A stretch of 64,000 nucleotides of DNA from Maea johnstoni (Eukaryota > Annelida > Polychaeta > Spionida > Magelonidae). Location: assembly GCA_963942565.1 (NCBI GenBank), contig OZ012699.1:1359568-1423567 (forward strand), in the 5' to 3' direction. Position numbers and translations under genes: made by a program. A model generated the notes under the pieces. It was not told the DNA's origin, ran no database searches, and saw only the letters and a program-made list of their open reading frames with translations. This document shows positions 27,360 through 40,073 of the stretch, in pieces; the stretch's first letter is position 1; each line of letters begins with the position of its first letter.

Positions 27360-28547
27360 GAATAATCCATGTTTTCACATGTATTGATTGTGTCTGAAAG
27401 CTGAAATACATTCAACGGACCTTAAACAACACCCTAAAAACTTTTTTAGCCAGCGATTAATGTGCGAAACTAGTTTTTTAGTCACCCAAACTTGAACTTT
27501 TAAAATAACGTATTTATGAATCCAATTTAATTTTAAACATATGCCTTCTCAAGACGTCACCTAATCCATGTTTGCACATGTATCGATTGTGTCTGAAAGC
27601 TGAAATACATTCAACGGACCTTAAACAACACATTAAAAAAAATATTTGCCAGCGATTTATGAGCGAAACTAGTTTTTTAGTCGCCCAAACTTGAACTTTT
27701 AAAATAACGTATTTATGAAGCCAATTTAATTTTAAACATATGCCTTCTCAAGACTTCACCTAATCCATGTTTGCACATGTATCGATTGTGTCTGAAAGCT
27801 GAAATACATTCAACGGACCTTAAACAACACCCTAAATACTTTTTTAGCCAGCGATTTATGACTATTTTTTTAGTCACCCAAACTTGAACTTTAAAAATAA
27901 CGTATTTATGAATCCAATTTAATTTTAAACATATGCCTTCTCAAGACGTCACCTAATCCATGTTTGCACATGTATCGATTGTGTCTGAAAGCTGAAATAC
28001 ATTCAACGGTCCTTAAACAACCCCCTAAAAACTTTTTTAGCCAGTGATTTATGTGCGAAACTAGTTTTTTAGTCGCCCAAACTTGAACTTTTAAAATAAC
28101 GTATTTATGAATCCAATTTAATTTTAAACATATGCCTTCTCAAGACGTCACCTAATCCATGTTTGCACATGTATCGATTGTGTCTGAAAGCTGAAATACA
28201 TTCAACGGACCTTAAACAACCCCCTAAAAACTTTTTTAGCCAGCGATTTATGTGCGAAACTAGTTTTTTAGTCACCCAAACTTGAACTTTTAAGATAACG
28301 TATTTATGAATCCAATTTAATTTTAAACATATGCCTTCTCAAGACGTCCCCTAATCCATGTTTGCACATGTATCAATTGTGTCTGAAAGCTGAAATACAT
28401 TCAACCTACCTTAAACAACACCCCCCAAAAAAATTTGACAGGGATTTATGTGCGAAACTAGTTTTTTAGTCGCCCAAACTTGAACTTTTAAAATAACGTA
28501 TTTTTGAATCCAATTTAATTTTAAACATATGCCTTCTCAAGACGTCA
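27360..28547. repeat. ~195-bp tandem satellite (six units)
   Basis: Units start near 27365, 27560, 27760, 27953, 28155 and 28350 with AATCCATGTTTGCACATGTA and end with TATGCCTTCTCAAGACGTCA. They are AT-rich and unlike the 91-bp array, apart from a shared CAAGACG word near the junction. The last unit runs directly into the ~41-bp minisatellite. Confidence 0.93.
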
Positions 28548-30062
28548 CCTTCCCGATAATGTTTTAATGTTTACCAATAATGTAATAACCCTACCGTTAA
28601 TGTTATAATTTTTAACAATAATGTAATAACCCTACTGATAATGTTATAATTTTTATCAATAATGTAATAATCCTACTGATAAGGTTATCATTTTTTCCAA
28701 TAATGTAATAACTTCTACTTGCAGTATATGAACCAACTTGAATGCCTTATTTGATCTCATATTTGATATTTTTAAAAGTCACCCTCTCTATAGTGGTCAC
28801 AAACTGAAGGTCGGAGATAGTCAGTGTAGGTGACCTTACTAACACAGAGTCCAGCAAACATATCTAAGTGCAAATTAAGATGCAAATGATAATGTTATAA
28901 CTTAACCAATAATGTTATAAACTTCCTGATAATGTAATAATGTTTACCAATAATGTAATAACCCTACCGATAATTTTATAATTTTAACCAATAATGTAAT
29001 AACCCTACCGACAATGTTATAACTTTTACCAATAATGTAATAATCCTACCGATAATGTTATAATTTTTACCAATAATGTAATAACCCTAACGATAATGTT
29101 ATAATTTTTACCAATAGTGTAATAACCCTACCGATAATGTTATAACTTTTACCAATAATGTAATAATCCTAGCGATAATGTTATAATTTTTACCAATAAT
29201 GTAATAACCCAACAGATTATGTTGTAATTTTTACCAATAATGTAATAACCTTACCGATAATGTTATAATTTTTACCAATAATGTAATAACCCTACCGATA
29301 ATTTTTAAAGTTTTATCAATAATGTAATAACCCTACCGATAATGTTATAATTTCTACCAATAATGTAATAATCCTACTGATAATGTTATAATTTTTTCCA
29401 ATAATGTAATAACTTCTACTTTCAATATATGAACCAACTTGAATGCCTCATTTGATCTCATATTTGATATCTATAAAAGTCACCCTCTCTATAGTGGTCA
29501 CAAACTGAAGGTCAAAGATAGTCAGTGTAGGTGACCTTACAAACACAGAGTCCAGCAAACATATCTAAGTGCAAATTAAGATGCAAATGATAATGTTATA
29601 ACTTAACCAATAATGTTATAAACTTCCCGATAATGTTATAATGTTTACCAATAACGTAATAACCCTACTGATAATGTTATATTTTTTACCAATAATGTAA
29701 TAACCCTACCGATAATGTTATAACTTTTACCAATATTGTAATAATCCTACCGATAATGTTATAATTTTTACCAATAATGTAATAACCCTACTGATAATGT
29801 TATAATTTTTACCAATAGTGTAATAACCCTACCGATAATGTTATAACTTTTACCAATAATGTAATAATCCTAGCGATAATGTTATAATTTTTGCCAATAA
29901 TGTAATAACCCTACAGATTATGTTGTAATTTTTACCAATAATGTAATAACCCTACCGATGTTATAATTTTTACCAATAATGTAATAACCCTACCGATAAT
30001 GTTATAATTTTTACCAATATTGTAATAACCCTACCCATAATGTTATACTTTTTACCAATAAT
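28548..30062. repeat. Left ~41-bp minisatellite block with two copies of a 110-bp motif
   Basis: Many units alternate ACCAATAATGTAATAACC and CGATAATGTTATAATTT. The 110-bp non-satellite motif occurs at 28735-28860 and 29430-29560, giving a higher-order repeat of about 700 bp. It is AT-rich and non-coding. Confidence 0.92.
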
Positions 30063-30194
30063 GTATTAACTTCTAAGAATTATCAAATATACTACCCAAA
30101 GATCTTGTAAACACAAGGAAACAGCAAATTTTGCAGGAATTTTTTACAAAGGAGTATATGTTATCCCCTACTATATCATTTATTTCATACAGGT

Positions 30195-30750
30195 GGTAGC
30201 CCCCACTAAGCCAATAAGTGTTTTCTGTCAATGTTTTGTGATCTCCAGATATGGATTAAGCCATTTTTGAAGATGGTATCTTTGATAAGCTTACTTGACT
30301 TTGGATTTCTAAGTTTTGGATAATTGTAGATGTCATTCTCTGAAAGCGGGACATTCAAGTCACCTGCCCAAATTTCGCAGTTGTTTCTTATCTTTTGGAC
30401 CTTTTCCAACAGATTTGAGGACCAGACAGAATCATCAGAATTAGGAGCATAGATATTATTTTAAGAAATGGTTATAAGATTCATTATTGATAGCTCTAAT
30501 ATTATGTATATACCTTCCGGGTCTTTAGTAGAGTTTTTGATTGTATGCTCAAAGGTTTTGTTGATGGGTACATTCTCTACTGTTGTTAGAGTTACCTGCA
30601 ATAATGTACTCAATATTCCACTCTTTTAACAATGTGTTAAGATCCTTTTTAACAAGGATTCATCTTTTTAATGTAATCAAAGAAATCAGCCCTTTTAAGA
30701 TAATGTCTTAGGCCTTGAACATTAGCGGAGAAAATGTTTAAAATCTCACT
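30195..30750 (-). mobile_element. LINE endonuclease-domain fragment
   Basis: The minus-strand translation gives ILNIFSANVQGLRHYLKRAD at the start and IWAGDLNVPLSENDIYN with YPKLRNPKSSKLI further on. These are the first and fourth motifs of an APE-type LINE endonuclease. It is a different family from the full-length LINE in intron 3 (closer to L1/Tx1-like sequences by eye). Only this 5' portion remains, with several breaks. Confidence 0.7.
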
Positions 30751-32790
30751 ACCCGTAAACCATGTGGGAAAATAGAGGACTCAAGAGGGACAGTATAGTA
30801 ACATGAAGAACTTTTATCAAAACTATATAACAAAATATAATATACAAAAATTGAGGAAATGTCCATGGGTCACAGACATCAGCAGAACCCCTGCTGCTAT
30901 CTGCCACCCACAGTAAAACCCTCAAAACAAGGATGTGGAAAAATACAGTAATCACGATAAAGCCCTACTTGGGCTGATATAATGGTTACAAATGAATTGG
31001 AGACCCATTAAAGATTTCTTGACATTAATCAATTTCAAAGTATAGCGAATCCCAATTGACAAATGCCCATATTGTTCACCTAATAGTATATGCTATTGGC
31101 CGCGGATTTGTGGAGGAAACATAAGTTGCCATAGACACAATGATTTGAGAATATTTACTGCAATAGATATACAATATTTTCCAGAAACCTGTTAGTAGAC
31201 AGTGCAGGTGTAATCTATCTTTACTTTGAGAGTTTCACCAACAAAAACTTGATAAGTAGCGTGGAGCAAACTAACTAAAAAGTTCTTAAGTGTTAGAATA
31301 TTATTCCATAACAACTAGCAGGATTTAACAAGAGTGTAATCTTAACATTGTATAGTTCAATCATTGTCCATGATGGACAAGTGTTATCTTAACACTGTCC
31401 ACCAATTCTTTTCATATAGTACTCCTTTGAACCTTAGAGTTAAACGTTATGAAAACAATGTTTATCACATGAGATACAATATAAATAACCTGATCAGTGC
31501 ATAAATGAAAAGTCAATTACCCACACACGGACTCAAAGAGAGACTAGAAAGAGAAATGATGTCATAGCATGGAATATTGTGATACAAGACTATAAATATT
31601 CAATAATTGAAAATCTTGTAATTATAATGACCCTTAAGAGAAAACAATGTTATTCCAACATACAATATTATGACATCACCTACCGCCGCTTAAATAAAGT
31701 CTCTTACACATTATTTCAAGATTAAATGATTGAACTACAATACAACACTACTTAGAGGCAAATACTGGTTGCATACCCGTGTTGAACTACAGACTCTGTA
31801 CAGCTGGGCTGAGGCACAATGAGATGCAAAACTGGAACACAGCCCCTCTCAACCACTCATTAAGGAAATATCATATGTTGCTCTGATATCAGAAAGGAAA
31901 GCTCATGCTCCATTCTACTGTTTATACCTTTAAACTGATGATCCTTCAGTATCACTCAAATTAGAGACAACAAAGTCATACAGAAAATATACTCATCACT
32001 TGAATAAAGCAGAATTCAAGACTCAATCATTAAATGGAAATATTATAAACTGATGATCCTTCAGTATTTATCACAATAAAATCAAAAAGGTTTAAAATAA
32101 ACTTTACTGATGATCCTTAAGTATTATTCACAGTGAAGTCAAAAATGTTTAACAGAACATACTCATCAGTTAGCATACCTAGGATTCAATATTATATTAG
32201 TGAACCATGAAAAGAAAAATAACAATGCAAGCTGAGGTCCATAAGTGGTGCCAATACCAACTCGCACAAACATGGAAAACAAAAGTTTCAAAAAGGCACC
32301 AAACAGGTGTCAGATTTGCACCATCTTATATCTAAACACCAGTAATGTCATAATCACCAGTACTGTATGTGAAATGTAATATTAAGGTCCACAAACTTTT
32401 ATTAGAATTAACTTTACTCCTGCAAAGTGATCAGCAGGTCTATATATAAGTGGAGTTTCCCCCAATAGTCACTGTCAGTAATTTGGTCCATACATTTCTT
32501 CCAGTCATCTCTCACAGATGGACACAAAAAACAAGTAAACCCTTTTCTTCTATTTCTCAATTATCAGATGATGGGTCAACTGCTTACTCTTTGTATTTCT
32601 TTTCTGTAATATCCAATGAAAGAATATCAATAGACATCATTCATGCCAATCCTACTCCCTCATATAATTAACTATGATAAGATATGCAGGGTACATATGT
32701 GTCAAAGACCCCCATCATGTGTCCTGTATGTTGAAGATATTGGGTGCACATGTCCGAAACTTTGTGTGAAAAATGATAAATATTATGATC
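30751..32790. other. Interior of the fossil element, mostly unassigned
   Basis: No gene is recognised. Near 31930-32180 the words ACTGATGATCCTTCAGTAT recur three times at roughly 60-110 bp, a small degenerate tandem repeat. The rest is AT-rich with no structure that I can support. Confidence 0.4.
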
Positions 32791-32794
32791 ATAT

Positions 32795-33497
32795 TTAAGG
32801 ATATTGTATTAATTGCAAATTTGTATAATAAGTTATATGCAAATAGATGAACATTGGGTAACCCATAATTCTTAAAACAATGTTCACAGCTCCTGATAGA
32901 CCGAATGCATTTCCTACATAATCACTTATATGTAATAATGTGTTGAAGGATGATGAAATGTTCTTGAACCTCTGGGAAACTCGATTAAGCACATTCAAAA
33001 AGGATAAATCCCCTTCTAATGCGTAGCCAATAATTTTTTCCAGTAACTCCACAGGAAGTGGCTCAAGGCTAAATCCAGCATTACAGTCCCCGGAAGCCTC
33101 TTCTCTCTCGCCACTGTCTGAAGCATCTTCTATTAGTTCATCACTGTTTTCGACATTACTGTGCTGTGAAGCATCTCTTTTCTCATCACTTTCTTTGGCA
33201 TTACTGTCTACTGAAACTTCTCTTTTGTCATGAACAGGATCATCCTCTCTTCTACCACCCCTACTCAGGTCACCCTGCACCACTTGTTGGCGTGTCTGAC
33301 AGGTCTTCTTCATCTGTGAATTCAGGAGTGATTACAGTATCAACTGCTTCATGACCTGTTTCTTGGGTATCCAAAGGATGACATTTGTCTGCATTCCCAT
33401 CTGATCCTTGAATTGGAGCGCCTAGGATTTGTGCTTCAAGCATATCTTGAACCGAGCCTTCAAGACTCATGTATTGTTGGCCGTGCTTTTCTGCCAA
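32795..33497 (-). pseudogene. F-box-like region of the fossil element
   Basis: An acidic, low-complexity stretch rich in Asp, Glu and Ser precedes LEPLPVELLEKIIGYAL and then LNVLNRVSQRFKNI, the usual pattern of an F-box (Leu-Pro-x-Glu-Leu-Leu start, V-S-x-x-F/W end). F-boxes recruit SCF ubiquitin ligases through Skp1. Directly upstream on the same strand is the OTU region, and open frames overlap. It is treated as part of the element. A captured host exon is the alternative. Confidence 0.5.
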
Positions 33498-33524
33498 ATG
33501 ACCTAGTACAAAAACTGGGAGATC

Positions 33525-33863
33525 CTATTCAAAATTTCCAGTTGGAGATATAATTTGGCTTGCATGTTCACCTAATCTCGAGACAATAGCAAATTGTACA
33601 TTGTAGATCTCTGAAGCTCTCTGTAACGTGATGTGGTCACCATACGTTCCATCCTTTCCCATATCCCTGAGGTATGCCTCAAAATCACCATTTCTTACAA
33701 ATAGCTCCAGAGGTGTATGATCGCTAGTATATCTATGCAAATCAAGGTCTGAAACTACTTCTTCCCTTAGTCTTTCAGCACTTCTGTGTATTCCAATATT
33801 CTGCAGCACAAATGCCATTGCACTAAATTGGCAATTCCCATCACCAGCTGGATTAAATACCAC
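33525..33863 (-). pseudogene. OTU cysteine-protease-like region of the fossil element
   Basis: The stretch begins NPAGDGNCQFSAMAF, the D-G-N-C catalytic block of OTU-family deubiquitinases. It is followed by RLREEVVSDLDLHRY and YGDHITLQRASEIYNVQ, two further OTU-typical segments. OTU domains occur as cargo in several transposon lineages. It sits immediately downstream of the integrase on the same strand. Confidence 0.65.
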
Positions 33864-33962
33864 TCGAAACCCTGGTGAAGTTATAGCAGCAAGCCGATCA
33901 TCAAGTGTCTGGGGAATGTAATACTTGTTGCGGTGACTTCCGCCAACAGGTTGTCTTCTTTT

Positions 33963-35320
33963 CTACCTTTCAGCTTCTTTAGCTTTAGTTAAACTAGTAA
34001 TATCTTTAACTGAAAACCAGTCCTCTCTCACCTCTGTTGTTTCAGGATTCCTGTAGCAGACCTTGTAGCGAAACCTTTCAGGCTGACACTCCACTATTTT
34101 GCCAACCAGTACATTGTAAGCTTTAGGAACTTTATGTCTCTTATCTCTATACTTGAAAAGAATGTTCTCATTCAAATTGTATCTTGAAGGTAAGGTCTTG
34201 GGTCTGCCTATAGTTCGCTCATCACAGCGTTTGGTAGCAGTGGCAGCTGCTTTTCTACATCTCTGTCTTTTCTGCTCAAAATTATAATAATCAGCAGGTC
34301 TTGGTAGGCATGATTCACTGTCATGGAAGCTTTCAGAACGAACATTACTTGCTCCTGCTAGCAATGGATGCTGATCCCTATTATTTCGTCTACCAAAATA
34401 TACCTCAAAGGGTGTCCGCCAACTCAACTCTTCTTTGCCTTCATTGTTCAAAATTGACGCATATTTCGGTAATTGCCTTACGCAATTCACTCCAGTTCTT
34501 TTCCTTGACAGCATGTCATACATTATTTTCTCCTTTTTAACTGGCGATGAAGACTTTCTATTTTCCCTTGACTTTGAGGGTGATAGGGCGAACTCTGGAT
34601 TACTTTAACACTTAACTTCTCCATCAGCTTCTTCACATGCCCTTTGAATTCAGTTCCCTGGTCATGTTGGAGTACACCTGGAGGCCCATGTTCTTTATAT
34701 ATTGCTTCAAGTTCCTTTGCTACTTCAGAACTACTCTTTCCCTGAATGGGTAGGAGCCATACAAACCTACTAAACACATCACAAAGTGACATAATGTTTT
34801 GGTAGCTTTTCCCTTTGAACTGGACTTTAAGCTATTGCATATCTACCAAATCAACCTGGTGTCGGCCATGTACTTCCTTTGCTCGTATGGGCACACTATT
34901 AGCAAACCTTGCATTTAGCCGCTGGTAGGTTGCAGACTGGTCTAATACTTTCTTGACATTTGCCTCGCTCATACCACAATATCCACCCTTCAATTGGTAT
35001 TTCAGCCTCCTTGGTCCAGAACCCTTCGATTCACAAAACCTTTAATGAACTATTGTGTTCATGTCGCTTTCTTTGACAACAATTTTACCATCAAATAATA
35101 ATTTATCATCATTTATGGAATATCGCTCTCTATTTCTCCAATAACGCACATATGCTGCCCGTTGTGCCTTTGTTCTCTGCTTGACTGGGACAGAGAATCT
35201 ACCTTTGACCAATAACTTGATGATGTGATATGTTTCGTCATCCATGTTTCTTTGCCCATACCCTTCAATCAAAATGACATATGCGAGTGCCACTATAGCT
35301 AAGACGACAACATACTTCAT
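33963..35320 (-). pseudogene. Ginger/Gypsy-type integrase (transposase) region, fossil
   Basis: Parts, in order on the minus strand: a short N-terminal region with YHIIKLLVKGRF (near 35230), a segment with VHGRHQVDLVDM (first acidic residue, near 34870), the core with VLQHDQGTEFKGH and SSPYHPQSQGKIE (second and third acidic residues, 34523-34792), and a C-terminal region with FEVYFGRRNN and a basic tail (33963-34523). This is the DDE integrase fold shared by Gypsy-type LTR elements and Ginger transposons. It is broken in more than one place. Confidence 0.75.
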
Positions 35321-35523
35321 TTTGACCTGTGATCACTAGCAATATTAAATTACAACTTGGACTGTACTTAATAGCATTGACTCTTCAGGCAAAAAGGTCC
35401 AGTCAGACACCTTTGACTTTCACACAATGGGAACACTTTTCCAGCCATCAATACCACTCATGTTCCAGGTAAGTGACAACTGTACTCTGTGAAATGGTAT
35501 GTGTCTTCATCTTGGCTCCATCT

Positions 35524-36010
35524 GAGTCACCTACCCTGACCCTCTCCGACCTTCAGTTGGTGGCCACTATAGAGAGGGTGACTTTTATGAATATCAAATC
35601 TGAGATCAAATGAGGCATTCAAGTGGGTTCATATATTGAAATTGGAAGTTATTACATCATTGGTAAAATTATAACATTATGGGTAGGGTTATTACATTAT
35701 TGGTAAAGATTATAACATTATTGGTAGGGTTATTACATTATTGGTAAAAATTATAACATTATTGGTAAGTTTATACCATTATTGGTTGAGTTATAACATT
35801 ATCATTTGCATCTTAATTTGCACTAAGATATGTTACCTGGAACCTTTCTAGTAAGGTCAGCTTCCTAATGATCTTGTATCTTCAGTTGGTGACCACTATA
35901 GTGAGGGTGAACTTGATCAATATTAAACCTGATATCAAAAGAGCCTTTCAAGTTGGTTCATATATTGCAAGTAGAAATGATTACATTATTGGTAAATATT
36001 ATAAATGTAA
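35524..36010. repeat. Right inverted block of the 110-bp motif and minisatellite (inner part)
   Basis: This is the complement of the left block. Motif copies lie at 35524-35640 and (diverged) 35845-35970. Minisatellite units with TTATTACATTATTGGTAA lie between and after them. Orientation opposite to 28548-30062 is clear from the asymmetric motif. Confidence 0.85.
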
Positions 36011-36086
36011 AAATTCCAATTTTCTTTTGATATACTGACACTTTTTAGAATCAAGTTATTTAGGTTATTAAGAATACAAGAATATA

Positions 36087-37049
36087 CTGTTAAGTTCGAA
36101 ATATTGGCGTGCTTAAATTTAGCGAATTGATCCAATTTTCCATATTAGCGAATCGTAATATTAGCGTGTGAACCATCTTGAAAAGCGCCATCTGCCGACA
36201 GATGCACGGAAGCTTCACATTTGTTACACTTTTTCAAATTGTACAATGAAACAGAACGGAACTTAAAAAAACATGCAGCCTGATTATGTGATTACAGTAA
36301 TTTTGCGTGTATAATACGCACTTTTCTACACATTTATTTCCCATTATAAGGGGGTGCGTCTTATACACAGAGCTAGAAATCCAGGGTGTTTTACATCGAG
36401 CCCCCAGGCCACATGGAGATCAGATATCGATGACCCGCCATTACTGCACCCCGTATCAGAATACAGCCTTTGGTAAGTTTTCCTTTCAATTGCGTTTCTA
36501 ACATGTTTAGCATGTCTCAACTTCAGTGGTATTGGTAAAACATTAAAAGTCCTATCTAGCCGTAATTTGTTTGTGTTACCGGGCCCGTCCAGCCAGTTCT
36601 ACTTTGGGCACACTAATTACAATACACCGTGACGTCATGAATGTCCGAGCCCCTATTGTCTTTAGAGCAGCATTATACGTGACTTCAAATTACGATCAAC
36701 TTAATGTTTGCCCGAATCCATTGCTAGTTTGTTCGTGTTTACAAAATAGCTAGAGACAAGGACCAAAAAGGGGGTGCGCACTATACACAGGGCTAACGTC
36801 TATACACCGTTTTAAAGGGTAGTAGCAGAGATACTAATCGTGTAACAATCCAACGGAAGACGATATCGCTGCCATGGCAGATTGCTGGCGCACATGGCCT
36901 CCAAACACAGAAACGCGCCTGGAGGCCTGTGCAAAATGAAAAATTGTTGAAAAATGGTACAAATATAAACGGATCGTAATATTAGCGAATCTAACCCACT
37001 CGCTAATGTCGCCAATAATAGTTCCACGCCAATATTTTGAACTTTACAG
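36087..37049. mobile_element. 963-bp TA-flanked MITE-like element
   Basis: Ends are CTGTTAAGTTCGAAATATTG and the complement ...CAATATTTTGAACTTTACAG, with TA on both sides (36085-36086, 37050-37051). Subterminal words AATATTAGCGAAT occur in both halves. The interior has two GGGGGTGCGTCTTATACAC-like blocks. There is no transposase ORF. It is nested inside the right end of the fossil integrase element and so is younger than it. Confidence 0.8.
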
Positions 37050-37119
37050 TAGTGCATAAAGGCCAACTCTATTTAAACTAAGTTATTGAAGGCAATAAGG
37101 ACACCAGAAAATAGTGCAT

Positions 37120-37340
37120 ATATGTTAAATCATTATTGGTAAAGTTTATAACACAATCGGTAGCCGAGAGTTATTACATTATTGGTTAAGGTGTTATAAC
37201 ACGATCGGTAACCAAGAGTTATTACATTATTGGTAAATATTATAACATTATCGGTAAGTTATTACATTATTGGTAAATATTATAACACGATCGGGAAGTT
37301 ATAACATTATTGGCAGTTATTACATTATTGGTTGTAACAG
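37120..37340. repeat. Right inverted minisatellite block (outer part)
   Basis: Units TTATTACATTATTGGT and TATAACACGATCGG run up to about 37335 and end in GGTTGTAACAG. Read inward this gives TGTTACAACC, compatible with a TGT-type transposon end. The left end shows no equally clear terminus, so the exact boundary is open. Confidence 0.7.
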
Positions 37341-37554
37341 TCGCTCCACTTTTCATGTTTATTAGCGTTAATGACAGTTTAAGCATAATCAATATCCATA
37401 ATTGCAATATTTGAAGATAAAGGAAATAAAAAAATGCGTATTTCATAGCCTTAATGAGAACAGCGTATTGATGGTAAATAATTACATTGACAAAATATGG
37501 GTCATGTTTGCAACTTAAGGCAGCTTTTGTTAGCAGCCCGATCACCGTATATTT

Positions 37555-37931
<377 letters not shown>

Positions 37932-39974
37932 AAAGTTGAAAAAATAAATTGTCTATTCAAATAGTGTCGTATGCCTTGGCGACATCGAAATAGGTCACAC
38001 ATATCTTTTTCTTAGGTGTTTTGCAATCTCTCTATTGACGTCAATGTACCATTACATTTGGCCAAACACTGGAATATAAGCCCATATGTAAACATGGTTA
38101 ATTCTGGCACAAAAGATGGACTAGAAAAATAGTTTATATCTTCAATCGTAATATCTGAAAACGTTTATTGGACTATTAGTAAAGTTCATTACGCAATCGC
38201 TAACCCTAGGCATTACATTTTTGGTTTAAGTGTTTACCGTACTATCAGTAGGAAGGTCTTAAGACCTCATTTGTTATAACACCTGCAGTAAGTTAATAGT
38301 ACATTATCGGTACGTATTACAATACTGGTTATAACAGAATTCACTTCTATTTTTTCCTGATAATGTTAATGCTTTTTATTCGACTTGCACACGTATACCT
38401 TTACCACACTTTTTGCAGCAAACAATATAAACAAAACAACATATGTCAGAAGATAAGGGGAACTGTCCTGACATTGCAGATAATGAAATACCATTTAAAT
38501 CCTGCTATCTTATCTATGCATCAATCACGAGATAAAGAAAAATTGTTATTCTAATACAGCCAGTGTAATATTCTACGTGTTCCATATTAGCTGGATGGCT
38601 TGGCGTATATTTTGGAGTTCTCCTAAAAAGAGCTTGAAAAAAACTTTAGGGTGAGTTTTCATTAGGTCCACCTGATTACATGTTGTCTAGGGATCGATGT
38701 AAAATCTTTGTCATTGCCAACAGTCAAAAGCCAAAATGGCCGCCAATGGCGCCATTTCCAGCAGCCAAGACAGGCCTAATCATGGATTTAATACTGCGAG
38801 GATTTTGTATATTGTTGTGCTTACAAGCATGTTATGTACCTGTTGCTATGCTTTTCACTTTCTGCAGTGACAAAAAACCATTATTTTCTTGAGATATCAT
38901 GCCAACCAATGGCGTTTGTGTGCCTTTAAGCATCCATTCATTCATAAATCAATGCATGACCTATGTCAACCATAGTGGATATTGTTGTAGCGGGAACATC
39001 GCTATGACAAAATGCATTTACCTCTGGCACTACCTTTTTCGTCAAACTGAGCAGTTTCCCTCGATAATGCATTTTCAAAATTATTAATTTAGAGGCTAGT
39101 ACCCATGATAATCGTTGAGTACAGCAAGGCGGTATTTCTATTGTTACATTGGCATCTAGAAATGTATTATCTAAACCTGCCACTGGCATGCTAATTTTCA
39201 TCTATAGATGCCCAAACTGCATATAATTTGTTAGTTGTGTCTATCATCGAGGTAGATAATTCAAAAATTTGTCAAAATGTATTGAACCTTGTCCATAAAT
39301 GGTCCTTTCTCATTGTTGAAGAACAGTCGCGAAGCATTTATCACTCTAGGGAGAAAGAAGAAAAGGAAAGACAGTAATAGCAGAGCATTCAGATCCAAAT
39401 GGGATCAAGGGTTCTACATGCTTGGTATCCGCAAATAGATAACACAGCCCCCCCCCCCCCCCCTTATTTTATTTGGTGAGCAGCGTGCTACACCAGCTTA
39501 GGATTCCCCGGGAGGCACCAACTCCTATTTCACACCATTGGGCAAACCAAAAGAACCATGCACCTTGAGGGGTTTTGGAATGTCTAGTATAAGCCAATTG
39601 GGTTATTTATGTAGGATGTTGAGGTACCAAAGGAAGAACACTGACACACTATACAAGTTAAAGGCAAGTTCCCTGAATGCACCATTGCATGGAGGGTGCA
39701 CTCTTGTGAATCTAAAGAGGTGAGCAAGCAGCCTTACTATGTTGGTTTGTATGCAGTGTGCTAGAGGACCTGGCTACAGGGGCAGTCCCTAGAGTATGGA
39801 CGTAGTACATATATGCTTACTTAAGTATTTCATTACACCAAAGGACTACCACCTTTGTCAAAAGAAGGACACGACTTGTAGTTGGGCTACCTTGAAAGTG
39901 ACAGGGAAATATTCTAATTCTAACGGGAATAAAAAGACAAATGCAACAAATTTTAGAAGGAACGAATATTGCAA

Positions 39975-39980
39975 TTTATT
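39975..39980 (-). terminator. Poly(A) signal of gene 3
   Basis: TTTATT on the plus strand (AATAAA on the minus), 94 bp beyond the gene 3 stop codon. It matches gene 1. Confidence 0.7.
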
Positions 39981-40073
39981 TTTCTTGCCAAATAGGAGGA
40001 AATATAATTGAATTATGCCACCATATTGCTAGGAAATCATGAATAGAAATATTGCAGCTGCGCATCGCTGGAA

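Larger units (their letters stand above)
28548..37340 (-). mobile_element. Fossil integrase-OTU-F-box element with minisatellite-filled inverted ends (Ginger-like)
   Basis: Both flanks carry the same two modules in opposite orientation. One is a ~41-bp minisatellite (TACCAATAATGTAATAACCC plus CCGATAATGTTATAA). The other is a ~110-bp motif with CATTTGATCTCATATTTGAT and GTCACCCTCTCTATAGTGG. The left block is 28548-30062; the right block is 35524-36010 and 37120-37340. Between them, on the minus strand, lie an integrase, an OTU protease-like and an F-box-like region. The integrase is of the Gypsy/Ginger type. The layout suggests a cut-and-paste Ginger-like element rather than an LTR one, since no LTRs, capsid or reverse transcriptase are seen. 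It looks old and broken in several places, and has been invaded by a LINE piece and a MITE. Confidence 0.6.

Noticed and set aside
26038-27411. Repeated open frames on both strands and a regular repeat that might suggest a repeat protein or CRISPR-like array
   Set aside because: The 91-bp unit is not a multiple of three, units have no unique spacers, and the frames simply follow the satellite.
35042-35320. ORF starting with a hydrophobic, signal-peptide-like segment
   Set aside because: The later part matches the N-terminal region of the fossil integrase; the hydrophobic start is probably fortuitous and not a host secreted gene.
28548-37340. Polinton/Maverick identity for the integrase-bearing element
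   Set aside because: No DNA polymerase, packaging ATPase or capsid-like sequence is visible; integrase plus OTU with inverted ends fits a Ginger-like element better.
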